Positions 29,886 to 41,032 are shown, counted from the first letter of the stretch. The stretch is 64,000 nucleotides of DNA from Ferriphaselus sp. R-1 (GCF_000746095.1 NZ_JQKP01000001.1:1-64000); one strand, 5' to 3'. Numbers and translations are program-made. The notes: a model not told the origin generated them from the sequence alone.

Positions 29886-30701
29886 ATGTCCGACATCCTG
29901 AAGAAGATCCTGGCCGTCAAAGCCGAAGAAGTCGCCGCCGCGCGCGCCGTTCAGTCGCTGGAGCAGGTTCGCGCCGCCGCCGAGGCTGCTCCGACCCCGC
30001 GCGATTTCGTCGGCAGCATCCGCGCCAGGATCGCCGCCGGGCAGCCTGCGGTGATCGCCGAGATCAAGAAAGCCAGCCCCAGCAAGGGTGTGATCCGCGC
30101 CGACTTCCGGCCCGCCGAGATCGCCGCCAGCTATGCGCAACACGGTGCGGCGTGCCTGTCGGTGTTGACCGACGAGCAGTTCTTCCAGGGCTGTGAGGCT
30201 TACCTCCGGCAGGCGCGCGCCGCCTGCGAGTTGCCGGTGTTGCGCAAGGATTTCATGGTGGACGAATACCAGATCTGGCAGGCGCGCGCGATGGGTGCGG
30301 ATGCCATCCTGCTGATCGCTGCCGCATTGACGCTGGAGCAGATGCAAGCCTTCGAAGCACTGGCGCATAGCTTGGGCATGGCTGTCTTGGTGGAAGTACA
30401 CGATGGCGACGAACTCACTGCCGCACTGCAACTCAAGACTCCGCTGATCGGCATCAACAACCGCAACCTGCGCACCTTCAATGTCACGCTGCAAACCACG
30501 CTGGACTTGCTGCCGCAAATTAGGATCCCTCGCCTCTCGGGAGAGGGTGAGGGCAGTCGCATCGTCGTCACCGAGAGCGGCATCCTCGCCCCGGCGGATG
30601 TGGCGCTGATGCGTGAGCATGCCGTGCACACTTTCCTGGTCGGCGAAGCTTTCATGCGCGCTAACGATCCCGGCGCAGAGCTGGCACGCCTGTTCGTCTG
30701 A
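29886..30701 (+). CDS. trpC: Indole-3-glycerol phosphate synthase
   Basis: 271-aa TIM-barrel enzyme of tryptophan synthesis, closing the indole ring of CdRP. Motifs include the catalytic lysine in [23 protein letters not shown], and [10 protein letters not shown]. Between strand 6 and VVTESGI the sequence [13 protein letters not shown] (residues about 212-224) replaces a normally shorter loop. It is encoded by a palindrome of the dispersed CCTCTC/GAGAGG type, so a repeat seems to have inserted in frame in a surface loop. No other trp gene is adjacent. A terminator follows at 30749. Confidence 0.95.
   Translation: MSDILKKILAVKAEEVAAARAVQSLEQVRAAAEAAPTPRDFVGSIRARIAAGQPAVIAEIKKASPSKGVIRADFRPAEIAASYAQHGAACLSVLTDEQFFQGCEAYLRQARAACELPVLRKDFMVDEYQIWQARAMGADAILLIAAALTLEQMQAFEALAHSLGMAVLVEVHDGDELTAALQLKTPLIGINNRNLRTFNVTLQTTLDLLPQIRIPRLSGEGEGSRIVVTESGILAPADVALMREHAVHTFLVGEAFMRANDPGAELARLFV
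30527..30553. repeat. In-frame REP-like palindrome inside trpC
   Basis: The 27 bases run CCCTCGCCTCTC, GGG, AGAGGGTGAGGG and form a hairpin. A related palindrome is intergenic at 23861-23881. It encodes PRLSGEGEG and keeps the frame. Confidence 0.6.
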
Positions 30702-30748
30702 AATCATCCCGAATGGGTGGCCCGCCTACTTTGCGAAGATCGCGGCCA

Positions 30749-30785
30749 TAAAAAAACGGGCATCCGAAGATGCCCGTTCTTGTTT
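30749..30785. terminator. Bidirectional terminator between trpC and the porin gene
   Basis: AACGGGCATC-cgaa-GATGCCCGTT forms a strong hairpin. It has an A-run on the left (T-run for the minus-strand porin) and TTCTTGTTT on the right for trpC. Confidence 0.85.
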
Positions 30786-30818
30786 CTGCATGCTAAACCC
30801 CGACTAGCGGGGCGGCAA

Positions 30819-32048
30819 TTAGAAGGAGTGCTTCACGCCCAGAGAGAAGGCAGAAGGCTTGGAGCCAGCGCCGTTCAGGAACACGTTGCCATTGCCGATG
30901 CCAGCGTTGCCCAGAGCGTAGGTTGCATTTGCCTGATTGCTCAACTGAGTGTACAGAGCGTACAGAGTGGTGCGCTTGGTGAAGCTGTGGTCGTAACCGA
31001 CGGATGCTTGCGCTGCGCCAGTGTTGCTCATCCCGCCGATACCAACTACGGCCAAATTGCCAGCCTTGCCGTATGCCAGTTTGATTGCATCATTGGCGGT
31101 CACGTTGACGCGACCAGACAGGTAGTAGGCATGGTGACCGAAGAGATCAGCATTGACCGGAGCTACGCCCAGCACAGCAAGTACACCGCCAAAGTTGTCC
31201 TTGGTCTTTTCGTACACGGCATTGACTTCGAACATATCAGCCTTGTAGCCTGCGCCCAACTTCCATGCAGATTCTTTGAGCGAGAAGCCTGCGGCGCCGC
31301 CACCCAAAGTCCCAGGTGCTGTACCCAAATCATGCACTTCATAAGCCAAGTTCATGGAGAACGGGCCATTGCCGTACATACCAGCCAGAGACCAAGCGGA
31401 ACCCTTGGTTTGGGTAGCCAGGGTCTGGCCTTCAGCGCCAGCCACGTAAGCTACGATGCCGGTGAAACCACCCAGGTTAGGAGAAACGTAAGCCAGCACG
31501 TCGGTTTGACGACCATCGAACGAAGCTGCAGCGCCTGTTGGGAGTGTGCCAGCTGGAGCGCGGTTTGGGGCTGGTACTGCCGCTGTCACGGTGTTCAGAC
31601 CGCCGCCCATCACTGCGCGGTTGTCAGCGATGGTGTCGCCGAACAGGTCGTAGCTACGAGTAGCCATCTTGTACGGAGTGTCGTGACGACCCAGCAGCAC
31701 GGTACCGAAACCGCCGTTCAGGCCAGCGAAGGTATTGCGAGTAGCCAGACCGTTGGTCGGTGCTGCAGCTGCGCCGTTGGAGCCACCGTCGATGCTGATC
31801 AGGGATTCGACTTGCCAGACAGCGGTCAGGCCGTTGCCCAGATCTTCGTTGCCCTTCAGGCCCAGACGGGAGGTGTTGCTGGAAACCTTGTTGCTGCTGA
31901 AGCCTGGGGTGCCAGCGGTGTTGCTGCCGGTGTTGGTCACGTCCACGGACACGTTGGCTACGCCGTACACGACGACATTGCTGTCAGCCATTGCAACGGG
32001 AGCTACGAAAGCACCAGCTACAGCCAGAGCGATAAGACTCTTCTTCAT
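30819..32048 (-). CDS. Gram-negative trimeric porin (Neisseria/Burkholderia type)
   Basis: 409-aa outer-membrane general diffusion porin. A signal peptide (residues 1-21, ending AMA) precedes SNVVVYGVANVSVDVTNTG, the typical first strand. SRLGLKGNEDLGNGLTAVWQVE and NTFAGLNGGFGTVLLGRHDTPYK are family hallmarks that include the eyelet-loop region. The chain ends in phenylalanine (LGVKHSF), as needed for BAM-dependent insertion. It is monocistronic, with a terminator downstream and a 218-base upstream gap before divergent coq7. Confidence 0.93.
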   Translation of the reverse strand: MKKSLIALAVAGAFVAPVAMADSNVVVYGVANVSVDVTNTGSNTAGTPGFSSNKVSSNTSRLGLKGNEDLGNGLTAVWQVESLISIDGGSNGAAAAPTNGLATRNTFAGLNGGFGTVLLGRHDTPYKMATRSYDLFGDTIADNRAVMGGGLNTVTAAVPAPNRAPAGTLPTGAAASFDGRQTDVLAYVSPNLGGFTGIVAYVAGAEGQTLATQTKGSAWSLAGMYGNGPFSMNLAYEVHDLGTAPGTLGGGAAGFSLKESAWKLGAGYKADMFEVNAVYEKTKDNFGGVLAVLGVAPVNADLFGHHAYYLSGRVNVTANDAIKLAYGKAGNLAVVGIGGMSNTGAAQASVGYDHSFTKRTTLYALYTQLSNQANATYALGNAGIGNGNVFLNGAGSKPSAFSLGVKHSF

Positions 32049-32266
32049 AATTTGATCTCCAAATGAGTTGAACTTCTAAACCTGCGGATACTTTATGTCC
32101 TGCTTTTCCAGCAAGATGGACGGCATTCTGTCCGAACCCATTCGGCAGCACAAGCCGCACTGTAGCTTTTGTGCAACAAAACGTCCGCCGACGGGCTCCC
32201 CTTTTAGATTGACAGCACTATCGCCATTGCCTACATTGCCGGCGTGTCCTTACAGCCGGAGTCGTC

Positions 32267-32893
32267 ATGTTGAATCTCGATCACCTCATCATTGGTTTTG
32301 ACAAGGGACTGCGCACGCTGCTGAGCAAGGCGCAGACCGTGCGCGCCTATCCGGATGAGGATGTCGCCGAGACATCCCTGAGCGAGACTGAGAAGAAGCA
32401 TGCCATCGGCCTGATGCGCATCAATCACAGCGGCGAGATCTGCGCGCAGGCGCTCTATCAGGGCCAGGCCCTGACCGCGCGTGACCCGCTCGTACAAAAG
32501 AAACTGGAGCAGGCGGCCTGGGAAGAGACCGAGCATCTGGCCTGGACTTCGCGCCGGGTGCAAGAGCTGGGCGGCCACCTGAGCGTGCTCAATCCCCTGT
32601 GGTACACCGGCTCGCTGGCGCTGGGCGCGTTCGCCGGACTGCTGGGCGACAAGTGGAATCTCGGTTTTCTGGCCGAGACCGAGCGTCAGGTCGGCGGTCA
32701 TTTGCAGGAGCATTTGCAGGAACTGCCCGCGCAAGATGCCAAGAGCCGCGCCATCGTGCAGCAGATGTACACCGACGAGATCGGTCATTCCGACATGGCG
32801 CTGGAGATGGGCGGCGCCGAGCTGCCTGCGCCGGTCAAGCTGACCATGCAGCTGACCTCCAAACTCCTGACCCGTACCGCGTACTGGGTTTAG
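32267..32893 (+). CDS. coq7: Demethoxyubiquinone hydroxylase (Coq7 type)
   Basis: 208-aa di-iron hydroxylase that adds the last ring hydroxyl in ubiquinone synthesis at the inner membrane. The iron ligands are visible: E57 (NHSGEICAQ), E87 and H90 (ETEH), E139 (AETERQ), E171 and H174 (DEIGH). Length matches the short bacterial Coq7. The gene ends with a 4-base convergent overlap with comM. The nearby ubiK and the ubiB at the window end also serve ubiquinone synthesis. Confidence 0.94.
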   Translation: MLNLDHLIIGFDKGLRTLLSKAQTVRAYPDEDVAETSLSETEKKHAIGLMRINHSGEICAQALYQGQALTARDPLVQKKLEQAAWEETEHLAWTSRRVQELGGHLSVLNPLWYTGSLALGAFAGLLGDKWNLGFLAETERQVGGHLQEHLQELPAQDAKSRAIVQQMYTDEIGHSDMALEMGGAELPAPVKLTMQLTSKLLTRTAYWV

Positions 32894-34389
32894 CCCGGCT
32901 GTCTATCCATCTTGCGGTATTGCACCGCCTCGGCGATGTGAGCGGGCAGCACCTTCATGCTCCCTGCCAGGTCGGCGATGGTGCGCGCCACTTTGAGGAT
33001 GCGGTGGAAGGCGCGGGCGGACAGGTTCAGCCGCGTGATGGCCTGCTGGAGCAAGGCTATGCCAGTCTCGTCAGGCAGGCACAGCGCGTCGATCTCGCTT
33101 ACGGTCAGCTGCGCGTTCGGCTTGCCTTGTCGGGCCAAGGCCAGCTCCCGCGCCTGTTCCACCCGCAGGCGCAGTGTGGCCGAGGTCTCCCCATCCATAC
33201 TCTTGAGTAGGTCGTGCTGCGGTACGGCGGGCACTTCCAGCTGGATGTCGATGCGATCCAGCAGTGGCCCGGAGATGCGACTGCGGTAGCGAGCGATCTG
33301 GTCCGGCGTGCAGCGACACTTGCCGCTGAAGTGCCCAAGATAGCCGCACGGGCAGGGATTCATCGCGGCGACCAACTGGAACTGGGCGGCAAAATCAGCG
33401 CGGCGCGCGGCGCGCGAAATGGTGATGTGACCGGATTCCAGCGGTTCGCGCAGCACCTCCAGCACGCCGCGCTCGAATTCCGGCAGTTCGTCCAGAAACA
33501 ACACACCGTGCAGTGCCATGGAGATCTCGCCCGGACGCGGGTTGCTGCCGCCGCCCACCAGTGCCACGGCGGAGGCCGTATGGTGTGGGGCACGGTAAGG
33601 GCGCTGCCGCCAGCGGCCGACATCGAAGCTGCCGCCCAAGGATTGCATCGCCGCGCTTTCCAGCGCTTCTGCCTCGGTCATGCTGGGCAGGATGCCGGGG
33701 AATCGCACGGCCAGCATGGACTTGCCTGTGCCCGGCGGGCCGGACATCAGTACGCTGTGGCCACCGGCGGCGGCGATCTCCAGCGCACGTTTGGCCTGAC
33801 CTTGGCCTTTGACCTCGCACATGTCCGGATAGCCCGCTGTTTGCGGAAGGAGTTGTGGAAGGTGGCGATCGATGGCATCGCGTCCGGCCAGGTGAGCGGC
33901 GACCTGCAGCAGGGAGCGGGCGGGGTAGACGGCGGCCTGTTCGACCAGGGCGGCCTCTGCCGCATTGGCTTCCGGCAGGATGAACGCCCGTCCGCTGGAC
34001 ACGGCACGATAGGTCATCGCCAGCGCGCCACGTATCGGGCGCAACTCGCCGGTGAGTGCCAGCTCGCCGGCGAACTCATATTCCGACAGGCGTTGCGAGG
34101 GAATCTGCCCGGAGGCGGCGAGGATGCCCAGAGCGATGGGCAAATCAAAACGTCCGCTTTCCTTGGGCAGGTCGGCGGGCGCAAGATTGACGGTGATGCG
34201 GCGGGCGGGGAATTCGAACTGGCAGGTCAGCAGGGCGGCGCGTACCCGCTCCCGGCTTTCCTTGACCTCAGCCTCGGGCAGACCGACGATGGTGAAGCTG
34301 GGCAGGCCGTTGGCCAGATGGACCTCCACCGTCACTTCGGCGGCATCCATGCCGGACAACGCGCGGCTGTAGAGCACCGCTAGGCTCAT
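32890..34389 (-). CDS. comM: ComM/YifB family Mg-chelatase-like AAA+ helicase
   Basis: 499-aa AAA+ protein. ComM is a branch-migration helicase that helps integrate DNA during natural transformation. The N-terminal Lon-substrate-like domain (VEVHLANGLPSFTIVGLPEAEVKESRERVRAAL) is followed by Walker A (GPPGTGKSML), Walker B (VLFLDELPEF) and the zinc-finger-like insertion with CPCGYLGHFSGKCRC. With the pil genes in this window it fits a naturally transformable host. It lies downstream of ubiK. Confidence 0.94.
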   Translation of the reverse strand: MSLAVLYSRALSGMDAAEVTVEVHLANGLPSFTIVGLPEAEVKESRERVRAALLTCQFEFPARRITVNLAPADLPKESGRFDLPIALGILAASGQIPSQRLSEYEFAGELALTGELRPIRGALAMTYRAVSSGRAFILPEANAAEAALVEQAAVYPARSLLQVAAHLAGRDAIDRHLPQLLPQTAGYPDMCEVKGQGQAKRALEIAAAGGHSVLMSGPPGTGKSMLAVRFPGILPSMTEAEALESAAMQSLGGSFDVGRWRQRPYRAPHHTASAVALVGGGSNPRPGEISMALHGVLFLDELPEFERGVLEVLREPLESGHITISRAARRADFAAQFQLVAAMNPCPCGYLGHFSGKCRCTPDQIARYRSRISGPLLDRIDIQLEVPAVPQHDLLKSMDGETSATLRLRVEQARELALARQGKPNAQLTVSEIDALCLPDETGIALLQQAITRLNLSARAFHRILKVARTIADLAGSMKVLPAHIAEAVQYRKMDRQPG

Positions 34390-34407
34390 GGCTGGCCTGC
34401 CTGGGGA

Positions 34408-34680
34408 TCAGCCCAACTCGCCTGCTGGGGATGGCGGTGCGCCCGCCGTACTGCGCGCTTCCAGCTCGGTCACGCGCGCCTCAAGTGCGGCCAGCTTTTC
34501 CTGCGTGCGAGCCAGTAACTGCGATTGCACCTCGAAGTCTTCTCGTGTAACCAGATCCAGTTTGGAGAAACCTTGCGCCAGTAAAGCGCGTACATTCTTC
34601 TCCACATCCTTGGCAGGGCCGCTGGCCAGTGCTTCGTTCACCTTACTTGACAACTCGTCCAGAATTTTTGCATTAAACAT
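34408..34680 (-). CDS. ubiK: Ubiquinone biosynthesis accessory factor UbiK
   Basis: 90-aa coiled-coil protein of the UbiK (YqiC/BMFP) family, which associates with UbiJ and supports the soluble ubiquinone-synthesis complex. The pattern DELSSKVNEALASGPAKDVEKNVRAL, then LVTREDFEVQ and the C-terminal coiled coil (LLARTQEKLAALEARVTELE), is diagnostic. It precedes comM by 18 bases on the same strand, a frequent pairing in betaproteobacteria. Confidence 0.92.
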   Translation of the reverse strand: MFNAKILDELSSKVNEALASGPAKDVEKNVRALLAQGFSKLDLVTREDFEVQSQLLARTQEKLAALEARVTELEARSTAGAPPSPAGELG

Positions 34681-34821
34681 GATCAGCTCCGACAGAGAGA
34701 AGTTCGGAGTCTATCAAACACCATGGACGCTCAGGAGGATTCTTGAGCCGAGCTCGACTGCATCATGGCATAAGCCATGTATGGAATGGAAACTCGGGCT
34801 CTGTGGCGACCCGAATCGAAT

Positions 34822-35667
34822 TCACCGGTTCGCTACCCATTGTGCAAAATGATGCTGTTCAGTTGAAGCCATCCATTCATTAACCTCCACCAGATCGGCC
34901 ACTGGCTCGTTAGTGAATGGCAGGATGTGCATATATCCATCCGGTCCGAACTCCGGAGTCATCGTGCTGGCCGTATACCCGCGCGCAGCTTGTGATGACC
35001 AGATCCTCTCCCAGCACCGCTGATGCGATGCCAGCGCGTGGGCATATTCAGGTGCAGCCGGGTGCGGCACCTGCGGACCTTGCGGATACCCCACCCGCGC
35101 ATGGATGTGGTGGGCGTGCTGCGCCACCGCATCGATCACCTCAAGGTCATCATCCAGCAGGCGCTCCATTACCACCACCCAATGGCTAAGATCGCACGTG
35201 AGCCTGAGTTGCGGGATGCGTTGCAACAAGAGCAAGGTCGCCCAGGGATTGAACAGCGAGCGGCTGCGATGAGTTTCGAAGGAAAGCACCACACCATGCC
35301 GTTCGCCCGCCGCGAGGGCTTCATTGAAAAAATGTTCGTTCTGTTCCAGCGTCCAGGCATCACAACCGCCGATGATGGTGGCGAAGCGCGGCTGGAGTGG
35401 TTTGCCTTGCAGCAATTGACGTTCGACATCGGCCAGATGTTCCGCCACGCTGGCATGGCGTCGCGGCACGTAATCACCACCGGTCACGATCTCCTGGATG
35501 TAATCGAGCCGGTATTGCTGCAAAGCCTGCTCCAGCAGCGCCAGCTGTTCCGGGGGCCGATCTGCCGTGCCCTCAAGTCCCACATACCCATGGCCTGCGG
35601 CATGGGCGGCGGCAGCAGACAACGAGCCTGCATGCCCCCACAGGGTTTTGTACAGACGCAGCTCCAT
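34822..35667 (-). CDS. Xylose isomerase-like TIM barrel protein, last gene of the guanidine operon
   Basis: 281-aa protein of the sugar phosphate isomerase/epimerase superfamily (AP endonuclease family 2 fold). The metal-site pattern is present: glutamates in VGLEGTADRP, IQEIVTGGDY and LSFETHRSR, and Asp/His in LTCDLSHW, HIHARVG and TPEFGPDGY. Its start overlaps the stop of the allophanate hydrolase gene (TGATG), so it is translated with the guanidine genes. No such enzyme belongs to the known guanidine pathway. It may act on the carbon skeleton of a guanidino compound or repair a by-product, but this is inference. Confidence 0.75.
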   Translation of the reverse strand: MELRLYKTLWGHAGSLSAAAAHAAGHGYVGLEGTADRPPEQLALLEQALQQYRLDYIQEIVTGGDYVPRRHASVAEHLADVERQLLQGKPLQPRFATIIGGCDAWTLEQNEHFFNEALAAGERHGVVLSFETHRSRSLFNPWATLLLLQRIPQLRLTCDLSHWVVVMERLLDDDLEVIDAVAQHAHHIHARVGYPQGPQVPHPAAPEYAHALASHQRCWERIWSSQAARGYTASTMTPEFGPDGYMHILPFTNEPVADLVEVNEWMASTEQHHFAQWVANR

Positions 35668-37415
35668 CAAGCGTGTGCCAGATAGGCGCGCCAGCCGCCG
35701 AACGAGGTGATGTCGCGAGCGTCTGCTGTAGCGTGTGCCTCGCAGACGAAGCCCTGCACGCAGCTGCCGTCGGCCAGTGTCAGCGTGCCGATGCCGAGCG
35801 GCACCGGGATGCCCGCCACGAACGAACCGAATTCGCGCACGGGAAGTTCCCACACCTCGACTTCGATCGCTGCGCCCCCGCTCGTCACCCGCACCATGCC
35901 GGGGCGGAAAGGTGGGCCACCCGGCAGGGCATACAGCTTGTAGTCGGGCGAACTGGTGGTGCTGCAGACCAGCTTCGCGCCACGGCTGGTGAGCTGGTGG
36001 TTGAGCGGCAGACCGGAGAGGTGTGCGCCGCACACGGCGACCCGCACCTGGCCGGAGGGGACGGCATCCGGTGTGGATGCCTCGCCCAGCCAGCGTTGTG
36101 CCAGATGCAGCAATGGCACATCCTGATGCGCGGGCGCGCAGACGGTGATGCCGAACGGCAGGCCCCTGCCATCGAAACCGGCGGGGATGGCGACCGCACT
36201 GTAGTCGAGCAGGTTCATGAAGTTGGTGTAATAACCCAGGTTGGCATTCAAACGCAGCGGATCGGCCTGCATCTGCGCCACAGTGTAGATCGTGCCTGCG
36301 GTCGGCGTCACCAGACAATCCGCGCTTCGCCACAGCGCATCGCACTCGCGCTTCAGTGCCTTGAGGCGATACAGGCCAGCGAAGGCATCCGCTGCGGAAA
36401 GTTTTTTTGCGCCTGCGATGATGTCATGCGTCACCGGAAACAATGCCTGCGGCTTCGAATCGATGAATTCGCGTATCGCCTGATAGCGCTCTGCCACCCA
36501 AGCCCCTTCGTACAACAGGCGTGCCGTTTCCAGGAAAGGCGTGAAATCAATCTCTACCTTGTGCCCGCCCAATTGCTTCATCCTGCCCACCGCTTCGGTA
36601 AACAAACGCTCCGCATCAAGGTCGCCGAAGAATTGCAGTTGATCCGACCTCGGCACCGCAAAGGTGAAACGCGGGGCGCACCCGAAATCGAAACCATGGG
36701 GCTGTGCCGGACGCGCATAGGCATCGCGGGCATCAAACCCTTGCGCGATGCTGAACACCGTCGCCACATCCGCCGCCTGTCTGGCAAAGACCGAGATCGT
36801 GTCGAGCGAGCGGCAAGCCGGCACCATGCCGCTCGCGGACAGCAATCCGCAGGTCGGTTTCAGCCCTACAAGATCGTTGAACGCGGCGGGCACGCGCCCG
36901 GAACCGGCGGTGTCCGTTCCCAGGCTGAACAGCACCTGGTTCAATGCCACTGCCACCGCCGAGCCGGAACTGGAGCCTCCCGAAATGTAGTCGGGATCAA
37001 AAGCGTTGCGACATGCGCCGTAAGGCGAGCGTGTGCCGTTCAGTCCGGTGGCAAACTGGTCGAGATTGGTCTTGCCGATGGGGATGGCTCCGGCATCCAT
37101 CAGGCGCTGCACCACATATGCGCTATGTTGCGGCGTGTAAGCGAATTCGGGGCAGGCAGCCGTGGTCGGCACCCCGGCCAGATCGATGTTGTCCTTGATC
37201 GCAAAGGGCACGCCATACAGCGGTTGCTGTGCCATACCCTTAGCTTCCACCGCAGCGGCATGCGCCAGCAATGTCTCCAGCGGCAGCACGTGTATCCAGG
37301 TGTGATGCGTGTCCGCCAACGCTTGCGCATGTGCCTCGCGCACCCTCTGGCTCGGCGTTAAATCGCCAGCGGCATAGGCCCGCAACAATCCGCCCATGTC
37401 TTGTGCGTGCTTCAT
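35667..37415 (-). CDS. atzF: Allophanate hydrolase
   Basis: 582-aa amidase-signature enzyme that hydrolyses allophanate to two ammonia and two CO2. The Ser-Ser-Lys triad can be placed: K74 (AIKDNID), S148 (GGSSSGSA) and S172 (DTAGSGRVP), with the usual 24-residue spacing of the serines. The C-terminal domain found in AtzF (about residues 465-582, from [14 protein letters not shown]) is complete. ATGA overlap with the carboxylase gene upstream shows coupling. Its substrate arises either from urea carboxylase or, as the context suggests, from deimination of carboxyguanidine. Confidence 0.93.
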   Translation of the reverse strand: MKHAQDMGGLLRAYAAGDLTPSQRVREAHAQALADTHHTWIHVLPLETLLAHAAAVEAKGMAQQPLYGVPFAIKDNIDLAGVPTTAACPEFAYTPQHSAYVVQRLMDAGAIPIGKTNLDQFATGLNGTRSPYGACRNAFDPDYISGGSSSGSAVAVALNQVLFSLGTDTAGSGRVPAAFNDLVGLKPTCGLLSASGMVPACRSLDTISVFARQAADVATVFSIAQGFDARDAYARPAQPHGFDFGCAPRFTFAVPRSDQLQFFGDLDAERLFTEAVGRMKQLGGHKVEIDFTPFLETARLLYEGAWVAERYQAIREFIDSKPQALFPVTHDIIAGAKKLSAADAFAGLYRLKALKRECDALWRSADCLVTPTAGTIYTVAQMQADPLRLNANLGYYTNFMNLLDYSAVAIPAGFDGRGLPFGITVCAPAHQDVPLLHLAQRWLGEASTPDAVPSGQVRVAVCGAHLSGLPLNHQLTSRGAKLVCSTTSSPDYKLYALPGGPPFRPGMVRVTSGGAAIEVEVWELPVREFGSFVAGIPVPLGIGTLTLADGSCVQGFVCEAHATADARDITSFGGWRAYLAHA

Positions 37416-40400
37416 GATGCATCTTCCTCGATGACCAGCAGCATCTGTCCGGCCGCCACATGGCCACCCTGTTTGCAGAACAGCCGTCGCACGATGCCGC
37501 CGACCGGCGTGCTCACGGAGATCTCCATCTTCATGGATTCGACCACCAGCACATTGCTGCCTGCTTCCACCCGCTGGCCTTCTTCCACCAGCATCTTCCA
37601 GATGGTGCCCGTGACATGCGAGCTCACCGCGCGCGAACCGGCGGGCAGGTCGAGCTCGCTTTGCGTATCGGCTTCGCTCACCGTGCTGTCGCTGACATAT
37701 TCGGCCTGCCCCGCCGCGCGCCAGCGCTCCCGTTCGGCCTCGAAAGAGGTCTGCTGCCGTTGCTTGAACACGCCGATGCTGGCCGCATTCTGCTGCAGGA
37801 AGGCGTTGTACTGCTTCAGGCTGAAAGTGCTCTCTTCCACGCGCAGGTTGAAACGTCCGGCGATGAAATCCTTGCGCAGCTGCAACAGCTCTTCCGCACT
37901 CACCGGGTAGAAGCGTATCTGGTCGAAGAAGCGCAACAGCCAGGGTTTGCCGTCCTTGAAGTCCGCCGTCTGCAGATAACGGTTCCACATCTGCACCGTG
38001 CGCCCGACGAACTGGTATCCGCCGGGGCCTTCCATGCCGTACACGCACAGGTAGGCACCGCCGATGCCGACCGCGTTCTCCGGTGTCCAGGTGCGTGCGG
38101 GGTTGTACTTGGTGGTCACCAGCCGGTGGCGCGGATCGACCGGCGTGGCGACCGGCGCACCGAGATAGACGTCGCCCAGTCCGAGCACCAGGTAGCTTGC
38201 CTCGAACAGGATGCGCTGAACATCGGCCACGCTGTCCAGACCGTTGATGCGGCGGATGAACTCGATGTTGCTCGGGCACCAGGGGGCATCAGGGCGCACC
38301 GACTGCATGTATTTCTCGATGGCGAGGCGTGTCGCCGCATCGTCCCACGACAGCGGCAAATGCACGATGCGCGTCGGCACTTCCATCTCCTCGATGGCGG
38401 GCAATGCCTGCTCGGCCTGCACCAGCGCAGCGAGCAGCGTGTCGCGCGGCAAGCTGCGGCCATCAAAATGTACTTGCAGGGAGCGAATGCCGGGCGTGAG
38501 GTCGAGGATGCCCTTGAGCTTGCCTGCCGCGACTTGTTGCTGCAGATACTGCATCAGCGCATGCACACGGAAGCGCAGGTCGAGGTCCAGTACCAGCGGC
38601 CCGTATTCGACCAGCACGTTGCGGTCGCCGGACTGGCGGTACACCACCTGCACCTGTGTCGCGCTGGCCGGGATGCGATGCAGCACCGGGCTGCCCATGC
38701 CGGAGGCGGCAGAAACCGGGGGCAGAGTCTCCGGCAGTTGCAATTGTTGTATCGACGCATCCTGCAAACGTTCCAGATGCTGCGCCTGTTCCAGCGACAT
38801 CCAGCGGAAGTGCACGGTGTCACCCGGTTTGAGCTGCCCCATCTTCCACAGTTCGGCCTGCACTATGGTTACCGGACACACGAAGCCGCCCAGACTGGGA
38901 CCGTCCGGGCCGAGGATCACCGGCATGTCGCCGGTGAAATCCACTGCACCGATGGCATAGGCGTTGTCATGGATGTTGGACGGATGCAGACCGGCCTCGC
39001 CGCCGTCGCTGCGCGCCCACTGTGGTCGCGGGCCGATCAGGCGCACCCCGGTGCGGTTGGAGTTGTAGTGCACCTCCCAATCGGTGGAGAAGAAAGTGCG
39101 GATATCCTCATCGGTGAAGAAGTTCGGCGCGCCATGCGGCCCGTACAACACACCGATCTCCCACACGCTGCCATAGCTGGGCAATAGGGCCGCAGGCAAC
39201 TGGCGTGCGGTGTGCTGCGATGCCGCTTCGATATGCAGCACATCTCCCGTGCGCAGGGTGCGCCCGGCGTGGCCACCGAACTGGCCCAGCGTGAAAGTGG
39301 CTCTGCTGCCGAGGTACTCCGGCACATCGAAGCCGCCGTGCAGCGCGAGATACACGCGGCAACCGGCGCCGGTGAGCTTGCCGAATTGCAGCACGCTGCC
39401 CGCCTTCACCGCGTGCGAGCGCCACTGTGCCAGCGGTTCGCCATCCAGCCGCACTTCGATGGGCGCGCCGGTGACGGCGATCACGCTGTCGCAATTGAAG
39501 CGCAGCGTCGGCCCGGTGAACGTGATCTCCAGTCCAGCCGCGCCCTCGTCGTTACCGACCAGCCGGTTGGCGAGCCGGAATGCCAGCGCGTCCATGGGGC
39601 CGGAGGGAGGCACACCGATGTTCCAGTAGCCGGTGCGGCCGGGGTAGTCCTGCACCGTGGTCTGCACGCCGGGATCGAGCACATCCACGGTGTGCGCGCT
39701 GTAGTGGAAGCCGCCGAGAAAACGCGTGGTGTGTTGTCCCTGGCGGAACAGCGAAGCGCGCAGGATCTGGCGCAGATAATCGCAATTCGTCTCGATGCCA
39801 TAGAGGCGCGTCTCAGCCAGCGCCGCTTCCAGTTTGGCGATGGCATCCTCCCGGTCCGCACCGCGCACAATGATCTTGGCCAGCATGGGGTCGTAGAACG
39901 GCGTCACTTCCACACCGCGCTCCACCCAGGTTTCGATGCGTGCGGCTGCCGGAAAATCGGCGCCGGTCAGCACACCGCAGGAAGGCTGGAACTCCTTGGC
40001 TGGGTCTTCTGCGTACACGCGCGCCTGAATGGAAGCGCCCTGCGGACGGATGACGAAGCTGTCCAGCGGCGCGAGGTCGGCGCTGGCCTGCCGCACCATC
40101 CACTCCACCAGATCGATGCCGGTCACTTCTTCGGTCACGCCATGCTCGACCTGCAAGCGCGTGTTCACCTCCAGGAAATAGAATTCGCCGGTGGCCGCAT
40201 CGAAGATGTATTCCACCGTGCCCGCCGACTGATAACTGACCGCCTGCCCCAGCCGCACGGCGGTATCGAGCAGCGCCTGGCGCAACGCAGGTGTCAGGTT
40301 GGGCGCGGGTGTCTCTTCGATGACCTTTTGGTTGCGGCGCTGTACCGAACAATCGCGCTCGCCCAGCGCGATCACTTTGCCTTGCCCGTCGCCAAAGATC

Positions 40401-41032
40401 TGCACCTCGATGTGGCGCGCGTTCTCGACATATTTTTCCAGATACAGTCCGGCATCCTTGAAGTTGTTCTGCGCCAGGAAGCGCACCGATTCGTACGCCT
40501 CGGTCAGGTCGGTCTTGTTCCAGCACAGGCGCATGCCGATGCCGCCGCCGCCCGCCGTGCTCTTCAGCATCACCGGGTAGCCGATCTGCGCAGCTTCGTG
40601 CAGTGCCGTGTCCACATCCGCCAGCAGCCCGGTGCCCGGCAGCAGCGGCACCTGGTTCTGCATAGCCAGCTCACGCGCGGTGTGCTTCAGCCCGAAGGCG
40701 CGCATCTGCTGCGGGGTTGGGCCGATGAAGGTGATACCTGTCGCAGCACATTGTTCGGCAAAGTCGGCCTTCTCGCTGAGGAAGCCATAACCCGGATGAA
40801 TGGCCTGCGCGCCGCTCTCACGTGCGGCACGCAATATCTTTGCGGTATCCAGATAACTTTCTGCCGCCGCTCCTGCGCCGATCAGATAGGCCTCGTCGGC
40901 TTCGATCACATGGCGCGACAGTGCATCCGCTTCGGTATATACCGCAACCGATTTCACGCCCAGGCGGCGCAAGGTGCGAATGATGCGGCAGGCGATGGCG
41001 CCGCGATTGGCGATCAGGACTTTGTCGAACAT
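37412..41032 (-). CDS. Biotin-dependent urea/guanidine carboxylase
   Basis: 1206-aa single-chain carboxylase. Residues 1-450 are biotin carboxylase with an ATP-grasp loop (GGGGIGMRL). Next comes a KipA-like half (from [20 protein letters not shown]), a KipI-like half ([14 protein letters not shown]) and a biotinyl domain ending near the C-terminus with the biotin lysine in [10 protein letters not shown]. Enzymes of this build carboxylate urea or guanidine. The guanidine-I riboswitch upstream and the two DUF1989 genes favour guanidine. Substrate-deciding residues cannot be judged by eye. It overlaps atzF by 4 bases. Confidence 0.92.
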   Translation of the reverse strand: MFDKVLIANRGAIACRIIRTLRRLGVKSVAVYTEADALSRHVIEADEAYLIGAGAAAESYLDTAKILRAARESGAQAIHPGYGFLSEKADFAEQCAATGITFIGPTPQQMRAFGLKHTARELAMQNQVPLLPGTGLLADVDTALHEAAQIGYPVMLKSTAGGGGIGMRLCWNKTDLTEAYESVRFLAQNNFKDAGLYLEKYVENARHIEVQIFGDGQGKVIALGERDCSVQRRNQKVIEETPAPNLTPALRQALLDTAVRLGQAVSYQSAGTVEYIFDAATGEFYFLEVNTRLQVEHGVTEEVTGIDLVEWMVRQASADLAPLDSFVIRPQGASIQARVYAEDPAKEFQPSCGVLTGADFPAAARIETWVERGVEVTPFYDPMLAKIIVRGADREDAIAKLEAALAETRLYGIETNCDYLRQILRASLFRQGQHTTRFLGGFHYSAHTVDVLDPGVQTTVQDYPGRTGYWNIGVPPSGPMDALAFRLANRLVGNDEGAAGLEITFTGPTLRFNCDSVIAVTGAPIEVRLDGEPLAQWRSHAVKAGSVLQFGKLTGAGCRVYLALHGGFDVPEYLGSRATFTLGQFGGHAGRTLRTGDVLHIEAASQHTARQLPAALLPSYGSVWEIGVLYGPHGAPNFFTDEDIRTFFSTDWEVHYNSNRTGVRLIGPRPQWARSDGGEAGLHPSNIHDNAYAIGAVDFTGDMPVILGPDGPSLGGFVCPVTIVQAELWKMGQLKPGDTVHFRWMSLEQAQHLERLQDASIQQLQLPETLPPVSAASGMGSPVLHRIPASATQVQVVYRQSGDRNVLVEYGPLVLDLDLRFRVHALMQYLQQQVAAGKLKGILDLTPGIRSLQVHFDGRSLPRDTLLAALVQAEQALPAIEEMEVPTRIVHLPLSWDDAATRLAIEKYMQSVRPDAPWCPSNIEFIRRINGLDSVADVQRILFEASYLVLGLGDVYLGAPVATPVDPRHRLVTTKYNPARTWTPENAVGIGGAYLCVYGMEGPGGYQFVGRTVQMWNRYLQTADFKDGKPWLLRFFDQIRFYPVSAEELLQLRKDFIAGRFNLRVEESTFSLKQYNAFLQQNAASIGVFKQRQQTSFEAERERWRAAGQAEYVSDSTVSEADTQSELDLPAGSRAVSSHVTGTIWKMLVEEGQRVEAGSNVLVVESMKMEISVSTPVGGIVRRLFCKQGGHVAAGQMLLVIEEDAS

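Noticed and set aside
37460-39187. 575-aa frame opposite the carboxylase gene
   Set aside because: Same reason: an antisense shadow without family motifs.
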